Source: Ceratothoa steindachneri (lineage: Eukaryota; Arthropoda; Malacostraca; Isopoda; Cymothoidae). From it: 64,000 bases of DNA. The first letter of the stretch is position 1. Each line of letters begins with the position of its first letter. The notes beneath the pieces are model-generated. The model was given only the letters and a program-made list of their open reading frames with translations, was not told the origin of the DNA and did no database searches. Location: contig OZ018331.1 of assembly GCA_963969495.1 (NCBI GenBank), positions 154,426,684 to 154,490,683 of the forward strand, given 5' to 3'. This document shows positions 21,986 to 34,047 of the stretch, in pieces. A program made the translations under genes and the position numbers.

Positions 21986-23425
21986 CGAGTGAGTAGCAAG
22001 GAAGTAAACCACGGGAGGGTTTTGCTTTTGCCCTATGTGCACGGGCACCCCGAAGTCGCCTCTCGCATGTTTCGTCCCTTTTTCTTAGCACTCATAATAC
22101 TGGTTGAGAACTAGCTGGTAACTATCGACGAGCGGTGGTAGGGACAAGGGAGTCATAAACGTCGATGCAGGAGGAGAGAACCCTGGTAAAAGAGCGGAAG
22201 GGCACGTTGATGTCAATAGAGGAAATGACAGTCTAACGGGGATAGGAATGAGGCAAGATCTCTTGTCATCTCTTCTTAGTTAATGGAAGAGAGCCGACGA
22301 TGATAAGCCATGATGGCATGAGGAAGAGGGCCATTGCAGGGTGGGAGAACAAAGTCGCTGTTCATTTGTTTTTTCAACAGAACCCCGATCCCCTTCGTAT
22401 TTTTAAAATTTCTCAATCGAGGTCAAATCCTGATGACTATCTTCGGTGTGCCATTCAGGGCCACTCTATTTCAGTTTGCTGAACCAAGATCATGGCCGAG
22501 ATATAGTTGTGTTAGCCACAGAAGATCCACGATACCAACAAACTCAGACGCCACATTGTTTTAATTCCAATTAAAGATCGAGGCCGAGATATGGTCGCGT
22601 TATCGAAATTTATTGCAGAATAGGTTATTAGTGCTATTTTTTAGTCGTGGCTTCTTTTAATTATCCATGGCCAACAGTAGAGTTTTGTTAGTATTTAAGG
22701 TTGTCAATCACATCAGTGTGCGTGACGTTATTAATCTTGATCGATATAAATATTAGACCAACAATATGTTGGCAATGAGTTCCTAGTACCATTATTAAAA
22801 TGTTTCGTTTTAATTTAATGACATTTCACACACTCACAATAAGGCTATCAAATTAGTAACACTTAGTCGGGACTTCCGTGCCCACGGACGAGAATTCCAT
22901 CGTGACACGCGAAGAACACTTCTAAAAATTTCCCTCGCTTTTATTGTGTATAACAGATCAAACCCCTCAAATATATCTTTTGGAATTTAAGAAAAAATAT
23001 AAACTCTTATTATAAAAACCAGGCAATGGCTTCGCTACTAAGATCAAAATTTATAATCTAAAAAAATCAGCCATGGTTAAATTTTTATAAATTTTCTGAA
23101 CTTCGCCAATTATAATGATTTTAAAAAGGAACTCTAAACTAAATTTTCTCCCTTTCAAAATATCACGTTGCTAAAATATAGTTATAGAAGAAGAAGATAT
23201 ATAAAAATAAATTCTCTGAACTTTACCATTTGTAATTCTTTGGGTTTTAAAAAATTCACAAAATTTTGATACTTATATTTATTTCTGAACTTCCCCATTT
23301 TGTTTTTTTATATTATAAAAGAATTTTTAAAAATAAGTTTGATAAAAAACATAAGTCATAACCAAACTAAGATGAAATTATTATTCAAATCCTCTAAAAA
23401 TCCCATTGTTAAATTAGAGAGTTAG
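21986..23425. other. non-coding region with a short diverged direct repeat
   Basis: Two similar blocks, AAGATCATGGCCGAGATATAG near 22,487 and AAGATCGAGGCCGAGATATGG near 22,574, suggest an ancient repeat element. From 22,870 the sequence is AT-rich. No coding region is supported. Confidence 0.5.
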
Positions 23426-23426
<1 letters not shown>

Positions 23427-23456
<30 letters not shown>

Positions 23457-23487
23457 AATAAATAAATTATTATTATTATTACAAGTA
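23427..23487. repeat. (GAT)n microsatellite followed by (ATT)n
   Basis: About ten GAT units near 23,427-23,457, then AATAAATAAATT and ATT repeats. Simple sequence. Confidence 0.9.
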
Positions 23488-24150
23488 AATATGTTCACAG
23501 AGGTAAAACTAAGGAAGTCCAAGCATATAGTTCGAAATATCAATAAATTGACATTGATGACGTGAATTTCATTTAATATTAATAACACATAAAATTATTA
23601 AGAGTCAAAATCTGCAAAGATTATGGTTGTGTTAAATTTATATTTCTTAAGAAGTTTATTAGTTGAGGTGAAATGAGCAAGTAGTGGCAATGTTGTGAGA
23701 GACGGCCATAAGGAAGTCTAAAAGAGCCTTGAATGAACACAATTGCTGTCGTTCGTCCGCGAGGCAGTGGGGAAGGTGACCCTCAACAGTTTAGCCACTT
23801 CCACTTACGGGAGTTATAGTTCATACTTCTGAATATCTGCACTCGTTAATGGGTTTGCTATTCTACTCTTTATTTCCTCATATGTCTTTTTCTTCATATC
23901 ACTTCCATCATTCCTACACATTATTACTAAAAAATTCAAATGTTCTGGATCGTCATAGCAGTTCCCAATATTTTCTCATGAAAAACTGAATAAAATCAGT
24001 AGATCCGACTTTATTTTCTTCATTGCTTCAACAGAGCATCAGTGCTCACTGGCACTGATGACCTGCTGATGCCCTGCATAGAGGCCAAGGATCAATGGCG
24101 GGAAGAAAATGTCAATTTTCATAATAAATAAAATTGCAATACGTATTAAA
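23488..24150. other. non-coding spacer
   Basis: No domain recognised. A perfect 8-bp inverted repeat, CATCAGTG (24,037-24,044) and CACTGATG (24,053-24,060), lies in it. Confidence 0.5.
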
Positions 24151-24152
24151 AG

Positions 24153-24547
24153 AGTTGCGACAATTATTCTTTAATTAATGAGTTGAGACAATTACTCTTT
24201 AGTTAGAGAGTTGAGACAAGTACTCTTTAGTTAAAAAATTTGACAAGTACTCATTAATGAAATATTTGCGATAAGTACTCTTTAATTAAATATTTGCGAT
24301 AAGTACTCTTAAATTAAATTGTTGCACAAGAACTCCTTATTTTAAGAGTTGCGACAAGTATTCTTAAATTAAAGAGTGGAGATAAATGCTCTTTAATTAA
24401 AGAATTGCGCCAAGTACTCTTTAATTATAGATTTACGACAAGTACTCTTTAATTAATGAGTTGCTATAAGTGCTCCTAAATTAAAGTGTTCTCAAAAGTT
24501 CTCTTATATTAAAGAGTTTCGACAGTACTCTTTAATTAAATTGTTGC
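24153..24547. repeat. 28-bp tandem repeat with hairpin-forming units
   Basis: About 14 copies of a 28-bp unit with core TTGCGACAAGTACTCTTTAA and spacer TTAAAGAG. The 3' part of one unit (AAAGAG) followed by the next unit's T pairs with ACTCTTT, so a stem can form in most copies. A perfect example is AAAGAGT at 24,511-24,517 with ACTCTTT at 24,527-24,533. Copies differ by a few substitutions and single-base gaps. The repeats are contiguous without unique spacers, so this is not a CRISPR array. Confidence 0.88.
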
Positions 24548-27500
24548 ACCAATTATTATTATTATTTTTAGTAGTAGTAATAGTAATAATAATTATTAAT
24601 TATTATTTTTTTATTAATTATTTAGCCTTAATTTTAGTATCCACTGATTTAAAATGCCTCTTCTCCCTTCCTAATACTTATGTATGCGCATTAAGGTGGC
24701 TATTTGTTTTATCGACCTTGTTTTAGATGACCTTACTGACCTGCTTCACCTCTATTACGCCGATGGACCCCTAGAGGTGAGGCAAGAAGGAGATGCTGAA
24801 GTATCACAAGCATTGAGCATCCTTCCCACATGACGTCACGATCCTCTCATTGGTGTTCAAGGGTGAATTTTCAAATGAGAAATTTGTCTCATTTGGGGAT
24901 AAACGGAATTCCAGCGCGAATAAGTCTCATTTCACTCAGTGCGACTAAGTCTATGTAATGTTTTCTGTGAAATTTCCTACAAAGTTACGTATGAGATGTG
25001 TGGTTACGCTTAATTAAGTAAATGCGTGATGTGATCCAACTCGATGGGGTGGGCTTGGGAGGGGCGAAATCGGGTTCTCCTCATATGGTGCCCCAATTGA
25101 CTTATCAGTATTCATAAGATCTCATCTCATTATGAAAACAAATTGAGAGCCTCTCTGGCACATGGGCTAATCGAAGAAGGGGCAGAGATGGAAGGACACA
25201 TGATAGGGGGCTTGGAGAGAGAGAGAGAGAAATAGTGAGCAGATGACTTCAATAACAAATATCTTTACAACTAGATTGGCTTTAGTATTTAATATTGCCC
25301 AATTGGAAACAAACATGCATCCTCCTTTCCTCCCTCTAGTTGGTTTACCTTTACAAATTCCCTAAATCTCCTTCTCCCTTCAGCAGATGTTCTATACATA
25401 TGTACACTGAGCCAGCCAGTTACACCCGCCCTTCGTTTTAGGAAATAAAAATCTCCATTCTTTGATGCCGTGCGATGCGGCCTCGGGTAAGTTACACCAA
25501 ATTAAACGATGCAGTTGCTCCGGTGAGCAGTTTTAATTCTTATTCCTTTCTTCTGTTCACTTACGAGGAAGAGGTGAATTCTCCAGAAGGACGAAATCCC
25601 TGTTGCATCAGTGAAGAATACTTGTTTGTTGCTCCGACTCGCTCGCAAAATAGACTAGACAGGGGCGTATAGGGGAACCTGAAATGGATGTATTATAATG
25701 ACATCCTAACCTCTGTAATACATTTAGAGGGGGAGTAAATAAATACAATTGGATTAGGAATAAGGCGGGTGCTCGGAACGTGTCTTCGGAGAAGAAGAGT
25801 GCAATTCTTCCCCTTGTCGACGAATGTGAATATTTCGGGATTCGCTTCGCGCAATCTTCCTAACATTTTATGCGGTGCTATTTCGTTCACTGCGTGAGTG
25901 AAATCTAGGGAAAATGGGAGCTCGGAGGACATAAAGCAAGCTTTATGGGTGTCCCTGGTGTAAAAAATCAATGGGATGCAACCTACAAGACCAAATATCG
26001 CTTATAACATCAAATGGACTGGAATTCTATATGGTAGGATTGTCCTCGTCCCATTCCACTTGATTCTCCCAGATTTAATGTTAGTGTTTGGTCGAAAAAA
26101 GTTTCTTCCTAATGCTAATGAGGTCCATGTTTACCTAAAAATATTCTTACAGGTTTCTCCACTTGAAAACCCCATTGCAACCCTAAGAAACTACACAATT
26201 TTTTTGACTGTTGATCCCTAAGGCCATGCGATAAACTGGGCTCTAATTCCTCTTCGTTAATATAAGATATGCATCATCTCACGTTAACTAATCATATAAG
26301 GTTTCCTTTCCGAAGGTCTCTCCACATAAGAAAATGAACATTGGCATTTATGACGTTCACCAAAACCATTATGTAAATGTTTTCTTTTGTCCTCCCTTCT
26401 GTATCTCTTTATATTTTAATTTCCTTTTTTTCAGAGCCACCACGCTGGGGTGTCTCGCCTCAGAGCACCATATGCGTCCAATAATAGGTGTCATATGGGG
26501 CCTTAATGAAGGTTGGCCGCTTCTATTGGCGATTAATATCGAGGCATTCATTCCACTGCACCGACCCTCTAAATCACACCAAACGATAATATACGAGCAG
26601 AGATTAGGCACTGAATGGACGAGAGGATTCCTGCACAAATTGGGGAATGGAGGGGGGGACCCTCTTAAAGCCGAATGAAAAACAACAACAAATGATACGA
26701 GAGATCGAGGCAGAAGTGGTTCACTATCGATAAATAGAAACATCTTTGATGTTTATTAAGAAAAACACGAAGAAACGCGCCGTAGATGAATGCGGTGAAT
26801 AAAACATCATAAAAGTTGTTTTTAATTATGATAAATAAGAAATTAATGTAATATATAAATAATTAGGCATAATATTACTTCGTATTATATACATAGTAAG
26901 TAAAGCTCATCTATTGTAACAAACAAGTGGAATTGACACTGATCAATTGGAGTAGGGTGATAGGTAGAGAGAGGAAAATTAAAAGCAAAAATAATATTAT
27001 ACTGCGGAGAGTGTGAGTGATCAAGAAACAGCTCAGAGGATGAAATGAATTGATTCTTTGAGAAAGTAGAAAAGTTTCTCCAACGAGAACGAGTCTGCTA
27101 CATAAAAGGTAGATAAGCAGGAATTCAAGGGATCGGAATCAGCTGAAAAAAAATAAAGAAGACGAGTGGGGTAGAGAATAATTCATTGACCTTAGAGCTA
27201 GGGTCGAGAAATTGGTTTTAGAACTTCAAGAACTAGTTCGTAATTATGAATGTTTACTCAAATGTCCGGCGCCTCATGCCCTTAACGTCCTTCGCAAACC
27301 GACAGATGGGAGGGGGGAGGGAGGCCGACGGATAATTTTGGAAACTGAAGAAAGGTGTGGGAGAGAGGGCAGCTCCCCACTTCTCAATTTAAAACTCATT
27401 AGTATCAAAAGCGAAATACTCATAAGGTTGGTAAGGTTAAATTTGTAAAGAAAATGGTGATGCTAGAGAAAGTGAAAATGTGGGGTAGATAAATAACCGT

Positions 27501-27684
27501 ATTTACCCCTGGAGGCTTTGTGAATGGGAGGGCGAACTAAGGGGTTGGGGTCGGAATGGTACATAAGCCTCCAGATGTTACTTGACATCCGCTTGGGGTG
27601 GAAGAGAGAACAGAAGCTTGGAAATAATGGGTTTTACCAGTTGTGAAGATGAAGCTCTAAAGTCAATAAGCAGACATGTAACGG
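24548..27684. other. non-coding region, nothing recognised
   Basis: Contains short ATT/GTA simple repeats at 24,550-24,620 and a (GA)n run near 25,216-25,230. Open frames (for example 25,693-25,971 minus, and 26,334-26,743 on both strands) lack any domain that I recognise and overlap one another on opposite strands. A C-rich/G-rich low-complexity patch lies near 27,305. Confidence 0.5.
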
Positions 27685-30600
27685 TGCGAAATGTGATGGG
27701 TGTAGGTGGAGCCGATCTGATTGATGGGGAAATGTTGACCGTAGTCTTTGATGGGTGCAAGTGGAGCCGTAGTGTTGATGGGTGTAGGTTTAGTGGTAGT
27801 GTTAGATATGCGTAGGTGGATCCATAGTGTTTGGTGGGTGTAGGTCAAGCCATAGTGTTTGATGAGTGTATATGGAGCCGTAGTATTTGAAAGGTGTAGG
27901 TAGAGCCGTAGTGCATGATGGATTAGGTGGGACCATAGTGATTTAGGGGTGTAGGAGGCACCGTACTGTTTGATGGGTGTAGGTTAATCCCTAGTGTTTG
28001 ATGACCGTAGGTAAAGCTGTAGAGTTGTTTGATGAATATAGGTGGAGCCGTAGTGTTTAATGGGTGTAGTTGTGGTCCGTAGTGGTTGGTGGTTTAGGTA
28101 GAACCGAAGTGTTTAAGAAGAGTAGGTTCAAATGTAGAGTTTGATGGGTGTAGGTTGAGTCCTAATGTTTGATGGGAGTAGGTGAAGCCGGAATGTTGAT
28201 GGGTGTAGGTGAGGCAGTATTGTTTGATGGGTGTAGGTGAGGCAGTATTGTTTGATGGGTGTAAGTGTAGACGTAATGTTAAATTGATGTAGGAAGAGTC
28301 GTAGTGTGAAATGGGTGTAAGTGGACCTTTAGTATTAGATGAGTGTAGGTATGGCTGTTATGTGAGAATAGTTAAAGGTAGAGTCGTAGTTATTTAGGGC
28401 TAGAGGTGGAGTTGTAGTGTTGACGAATGTAGATTGAGACCTAGTATTTGATGGGTGTAGGTGGAGCCGTATTGTTTGATGGGTGTAGGTGGAGTCATAA
28501 CGGTAGATTAGGGTTTGTAGAGCCTTAATGTTTGATAGGTGTACGTAGAGCTGTATTGTATTAGAGGTGTAAGTAGAGCTATAGTGTTTGACGGGTGTAG
28601 GTAGAATCGTGGTTTCTGTTAATTGTGGGTGGAACTGTAGTGTTTATGGGAGTAGGTGGAGCAGAAGTGCTTGATGAGTGTAAATGTAGCTATAGTGTTT
28701 GATGCGTTTATTTGTAGTCATAATGTTTTAATGGGTGTAAGTGGAGCGATAGTCTTTAATGGGCGTATGTAGGGATGTAGTGGTTGAATGGTGTAGGTGA
28801 CTGCTGTATGTGATTGTTGTAGGTAGGCCGTTGTGTTTGATAGGTGGAGGGGGGGTGGAACCGTAGTCTTTGATGATGTAGGTCAAGCCGTATTGTTTGA
28901 GGTTATATTTGGAGAAGTAGTGTTTGATGGGTGTAAGTGGAAGCGTAGTGTATGATGGCTTTAGGTTGAGTCATAGTGTTTGATGGGTGTAAGTGGAGCC
29001 GTAGTGTTTAAAGGAGATAGAAATAGGCTAGTGTGTAACGAGTGTAGGTAAAGCAGTAGTGTTAGATGGAGGTAGGAAGAGGCTATTGTTGAATAAGTGT
29101 GGGTGGAGCCGGAGTGTTTGGGGGTGTAAGTTTTGCCGTAGTGCTTATGCGTGTAGGTTCACCCATAGTGCTTGATAGATGTAGGTAGAGCCGTAGTGTT
29201 TTATGGGTGTAGGTTGTATCGTAATGTTATGTTGTTGTAGAATTAGTCGTAATGCTTGATGGGCGTATCTGGAGCCGTAGAGTTTGATGGGTGTCGGTGA
29301 AGGCTCAGTATTTAATGGATTTAGTGTAGCAATAATGGGTGTTGGGTGTAGCAGTGGAGTAGTGTTTGGTGGTCGTACGTGCAGTCATATTGTTTGACGA
29401 GTTTAAGTAGAGTAATAGTTTTAGAACGAAATATCTGAAGCCGTATTGTTTGATTGGTGTTTGTCGAGCCGTAGTGTTGGATGAGGGTATATGTAAACTT
29501 AGTGGATTTCCGGGTGTAGGGGGAACTTTATGGTTTTATGGATACTGTTAGAGCCGTAGTATTTGAGGGAGATATGTAGCGCTGTAATGTTTCATGAATT
29601 TTAATATAGTTGTAGTGTTTGATGTGTGTAGGTGGAGCAGTATTGTTATATGGGTGGGGTTGGACCACAAGTATTTGAATGGTGTAGGTGAAGCCGTAGT
29701 GATGATGTCTATAATTGTAAGTGTAAGTGGAGTTGTAGTTTTTGATGAGTGTAGGTGTAGATCAACCGTAGTGTTTGGTGGATGTAGGTGAACCTGTAAT
29801 ATTTGATCTGTTTAAATGGATGAGTATTATTTGATCGGTGTAGGTTAAGCTGTAGTGTTTGATTGGTGTAGGTGGAGCATTAGTATTTGAGGGAAGTGTT
29901 TAGAGCAGTAGCATTCGATAGGTCTAGGTGGACTATAATACTAATAGGTGTAGGTGGAGTCGTAATTTTTGATGCCTTAAGTGTAACCGTAATGATTGAT
30001 GGGCATATGTTGAGCCGTAGTGTTTGATCGGTGTAGGATCAGCTGTAGTGCTTGATTGGTGTAGGTGGAGCCTAGTGCTTCAAAATAGTAGGTGTAGCAT
30101 TAGTGTTATATGAGTGTAGGTGGAGCAGAGTGTTTGAAGTGTAGGTTGGGACGTAGAGTTTGATGGCTGTAGGTTAAGCCATATTGTTTAAATGTTGCAG
30201 GTGGAAGCGTAGTTCTTGTTAGTTTATGTGGAACCGTAGTGTTCGAACGGTTTAGGTGGCAACGTATTGATTTATTAGTGTAGTTTGAGCCCTTATGTTT
30301 GATGGGTGTAGTAGAAGCCATAATGTTTGATCGGTGTAGTAGACCATGTAGTGTTTGATCGTGTAGTAGAAACTGTAGTGTTTGTTGGGTGTATATGGAG
30401 CCGTAGTTTTTGAAGAGTGTCGGAGGAAGCGTAGTATTTAATAAGTGCAGGAGGCGCCATAATATTTTATGGGTGTCGGTGGAGCCGTAGTCTTTTATGG
30501 GTGTAGGTGGAGCTTTAGTATTTGACGTATGTTGGATGAGGGTGAGGTGTTTAATAGGTGAACATGGAAGAGTAATGTTTGCTGGGTGTATGTGTCGCTT

Positions 30601-30833
30601 TAGTGTTTGATTAATGTAACTGGAGCCGTAACTGTTCACTAATGTAGGTAGAGAGGTAGCGTTTGAAGAGTGTATGTGGAGCCGTAGTGTTAATGAGTGT
30701 AGGTAGCGCCGTAGTGTTTGATAGGTTTAGGTAGAGTCGTAATATTTTAGGGATTCAAGTTGAGCTGTCGTGATGACGAATGGAGATTGAGTCGTATTGT
30801 TAGATGGGTGTAAGTGGAGCAGAAGTATTTAAA
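27685..30833 (+). repeat. 28-bp minisatellite array, forward orientation (about 3.1 kb)
   Basis: Diverged copies of a 28-bp unit that begins GATGGGTGTAGGTGGAGCC and ends GTAGTGTTT. Over a hundred units can be followed, with many substitutions and 1-3 base gaps. The most regular stretches are near 28,180-28,260 and 28,440-28,500. Open frames in it on both strands (for example 29,594-29,791 and 30,106-30,639) are translations of the repeat, not genes. The same unit appears inverted at 32,268-33,182 and 38,152-38,519. It is unrelated in sequence to the other 28-bp array at 24.15 kb. Confidence 0.95.
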
Positions 30834-30836
30834 GGT

Positions 30837-30866
30837 GAGAGAGAGAGAGAGAGAGAAAGAGAAAGT
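30837..30866. repeat. (GA)n microsatellite
   Basis: A run of GA units with two interruptions at the edge of the minisatellite, before hAT-like sequence begins. Confidence 0.85.
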
Positions 30867-30949
30867 GCGTGTGTCACTTAACTACAGAGCTATTAATTCT
30901 TTTTAAAAAAGATTTGAACAGTTACAAACTTTCAATAACACATGAAGAT

Positions 30950-31863
30950 TTTTAAATGACCTAAAAAATCTGCCAATTAAAAATAAACTTAAAATTGCAT
31001 ATCAAGGTTTGGAGAATAAGTTAAGGTAGAAAGAAAATAGTGATATTAATAGATGTGATCTCTTGACTAAACTAGATATAGCCAATGAATTATTTCCTAC
31101 TAAATATCTAAAGTTTACAATAGAAGCCACTTGGTTCTTAAACACTAATAAAGCGACCTCAAGCCTTTGCAGCATTGTGATGTAGATCCATGTAAATAGA
31201 GGTATTCTTGCCTCATGATCTAAAAAATCTGACCGATCAAAATAAACTCAAAGTAACATGTCAAGGTTTGAAGAATTAGTTAAGGTACAAAGAAAATTGT
31301 GATATTAATGGATGTGATCTCATGACTGAACTAGAAATAGCCAAGGAATTATTTCATGATGATGTAAAGCTTCTAATAGATGCCACCCGGTTCCTAAACA
31401 CTAATAAGTTACAGGATGTGATGCAAAATATGTGGGTTGCATTAAGTATAATGCTTACAATACATATTACTGTGGCTGCGGGCGAGGAAAGCTTTAGTAA
31501 ACTAAAGCTTATAAAAACATACTTACGGTCATCCATGTCGCAAGACAGAATTAATTCTTTGGCAATTTTGTCTCTAGAAAATGATATTATAAAGAATATA
31601 AATATAGTGCCATGAAATGATTTGCTGATCTAAAGGCTAGGGGAAAATGTTTTAGGTAGGCTAAATGTTCATACTGTCCAAAATCCAGGATGAGAAAAAT
31701 AATATTTTTGTTCATTGTTTGTTAAAACTAACCCAGTTAATAAACTCATTTCTGTTATTTTATATTTTTACTTATTTCATTGTGAAAATGTTTAGAATTA
31801 TACTTAAAATGGGCGCAAAACATCTGCTTGCCAAGGGCGCCAGCAGCCTTAGGGCAGGCCCTG
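30950..31863 (+). pseudogene. hAT transposon remnant (ZMYM1-type C-terminal dimerisation domain and 3' end)
   Basis: The open frame at 31,322-31,615 contains NMWVALSIMLTIHITVAAGEE, then SFSKLKLIKTYLRSSMSQ and DRINSLAILSLENDI. This is the conserved C-terminal dimerisation region of hAT transposases and of ZMYM1-like proteins. The segment before it is partly duplicated: 30,953-31,155 resembles 31,213-31,409. The RNase-H-like catalytic core and the zinc finger are absent. At 31,830-31,863 the sequence GCGCCAGCAGCCTTAGGGCA followed by GGCCCTG resembles a hAT terminal inverted repeat and probably marks the right end. No left end was found. It sits between the forward and inverted minisatellite arrays. 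Confidence 0.8.
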
Positions 31864-32267
31864 TGAGGCCCTACTACTTCCAGGTGAAACCCGTTTAGGA
31901 AAAGTCCTAGTCCGAACGGAGGCGTGGATGGCGGCAGAATTGCGCCATATTAGACTTTTCCAGAGGAGAGGAAGGAGCAGACGGCATTTCCCAGTCAGAT
32001 CAAAGAATCCTAAAACTTGCAGAAGTCAGGTGGTCTCCGCTTTCGAGGAAATAGGCTATTCTAACATTTACCAATTTAAAAATCAACTTTCACAGGCAGG
32101 AGGTTAGAGGTATTGGGCATAAACAGGCCTGGATAGAGTGATATATCGCCGGTTTGAGAAAAGCGAGCACAGTACCCGTTTGCCAAGTGTCTAGGAGGAT
32201 ACCTTATGTCCAGATCTTTTGAACAAATCTAACAGAAAGGCCATGCCTCGCTCACTTAGGTGTCCAA
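31864..32267. other. unassigned spacer between hAT end and inverted minisatellite
   Basis: About 400 bases of mixed composition without repeats or domains that I recognise. Confidence 0.5.
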
Positions 32268-33182
32268 GCAAGGCTTACGTGTAGGTCGAGATCCACCTAC
32301 ACCCATCTAACACTACGGCTCAACCTAAACAAATCAAACACAATGTTTCTAACTACAGAAATTTTAGACGAAGGCTCTAACTACACCCATAAAACACCAC
32401 AGCTCTTTCTACACCCATCAAACACTATGGCTCGACCTAGACCCATAAAACAACGACTCCATCTAAACCCATCAAACACTACGAATCCAGTTAAAACCAT
32501 CAAAATTACGGTTTCAACTACACTCACAAATCACTACGGCTTCACCTAAACCCATCAAAGTCTACAGCTCAACATACACCCATCAAATAATACGGCTCCA
32601 CCGACACCAATCGAACAATACGGCTCAACCTGCACTGATCAAACAGTACAGCTCGACCTACACACACCAAAAACTAGGGATCCAAAATACCCATCTATAC
32701 TAAGGCTCTCTTACACATAACAAACACTATGTGTTCAGCTATACCTATCAAACAACACCACAGCTCCATCTTTTTTTATCAAACACTATAGCTCCACCTA
32801 CACCCATAAAACAGTGCAGATGCACCTACTTCCCTCCAACACTACGACTTCACTTACATCCTTAATTATTAATGCTTAACATACACCCATAAAACAGTAC
32901 TGGTCCACCTTCACCTATTAAATTCTACAGCTAAACTTATACCCTTAAAACACTACGGCTCTACTTACACACATAAAACATTACCGTTCAACCTACAACG
33001 ATTAAACACTACGGGTCTACCTATAGCCATTTAGCAATAGAGCACGACGTACACGCATAAAAACTACGGCCTCACCTCACCCATCCACCAATACAGCTCC
33101 ACCATACACTCACCAAATACTACGTCTCTGCATAAACCCAACAGGCACTACTGCCCCACTTATACCCATTAAACACTGTGCC
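32268..33182 (-). repeat. 28-bp minisatellite array, inverted orientation (left part)
   Basis: The reverse complement of the unit at 27.7-30.8 kb: on + it reads AAACACTACGGCTCCACC followed by TACACCCATC, with similar divergence. It is cut off at 33,182 by the LINE insertion and resumes at 38,152. Confidence 0.95.
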
Positions 33183-34047
33183 CCCTTGTCGCGGGAAGAG
33201 AGCTTGTGTGGACCTTTGACTTTTCGAGCTATGTCGGCGGGGGTACCTCTTCTGGGTACCCCTGGCAGGGCTTCCCTTGTCGATTTGGTCGGAAACGAGG
33301 TTCCAGACTAAGTGCGTCATCTTTTCTTTTTTCTACTCTATCCTTCTCTTTTTTTTACTTTTATCTTACTTCCCACTTATACAAGAAGAAAAAAAACAAA
33401 AAAAAAGCCTACTCCTATCATGTCACTCTTTCCCTTTTTTCCCTCTACCTACATATAAGGACCTAGCAGCTACCTCACGCGTCAGAAGAGAGGCTTTGGA
33501 ACCTCTATAAACAACGCCAATCGACGCTCACTGGTTGCGAGAGACTAGGACTAGAGGGGTCCTAGGCGTTGGGGCACGATGAATGGGATGAGGGTAGTGC
33601 CCCGTTAACCCCTTCCCTGGCGCGAAATTATTGACCGTTCCCAGTGCCCGTTGACGGGTGCCTCTGGTAGCATCGGTCCGAGGTGACGGCCCTTTGTTCC
33701 CAGTTTGGTTGCCAGGCCAATAAAAAGCCTTGGGTCGAGTTCCTTGGTGTGGCGGGATATCCATTGAACGCTACTCCGAGATCCTGGCCGTTGTGAAGGG
33801 AACTAGTAGGAGTTTAGTAAGGGGTGTGCTTCGTTGTTGTTCACCTGGTGAGAAATCGATGGCCCCTTCGGGGACCGTCTGTGCTGCTTGGTTGGGAGCC
33901 ACGGCACGCCGAGGCTTGACGACTCAGGCGGACGAACAGCAGCACATGGAGCGTGCCTTCTGGAAGACTCCGAAACGACTCCGATCAATAGGCGGGAGCG
34001 ACTCACGCGGGGAGAACTCACCAGCCCCTTTTTATATATTGTTCAAA
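33183..34047 (+). promoter_or_regulatory. LINE 5' untranslated leader
   Basis: 865 bases from the minisatellite boundary to the ORF1 ATG. It shares GGCTTTGGAACCTCTATAAA and GAGAGACTAGGACTAGAGG-type blocks with copy 1 (near 510-600). Conservation of the leader in both copies suggests it belongs to the element and may hold its internal promoter. An upstream open frame from 33,730 runs in frame into ORF1. Confidence 0.5.

Noticed and set aside
24153..24547. Possible CRISPR array
   Set aside because: Units are contiguous 28-bp tandem repeats without unique spacers, in a eukaryotic repeat context with no cas genes.
26334..26743. Overlapping open frames of 114 and 124 codons on opposite strands
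   Set aside because: No recognisable domain, no neighbours, and coding on both strands at once is improbable.
27582..30639. Open frames of 60-177 codons on both strands of the minisatellite
   Set aside because: They are translations of the 28-bp repeat (period not a multiple of three, repeating short peptides) and occur on both strands.
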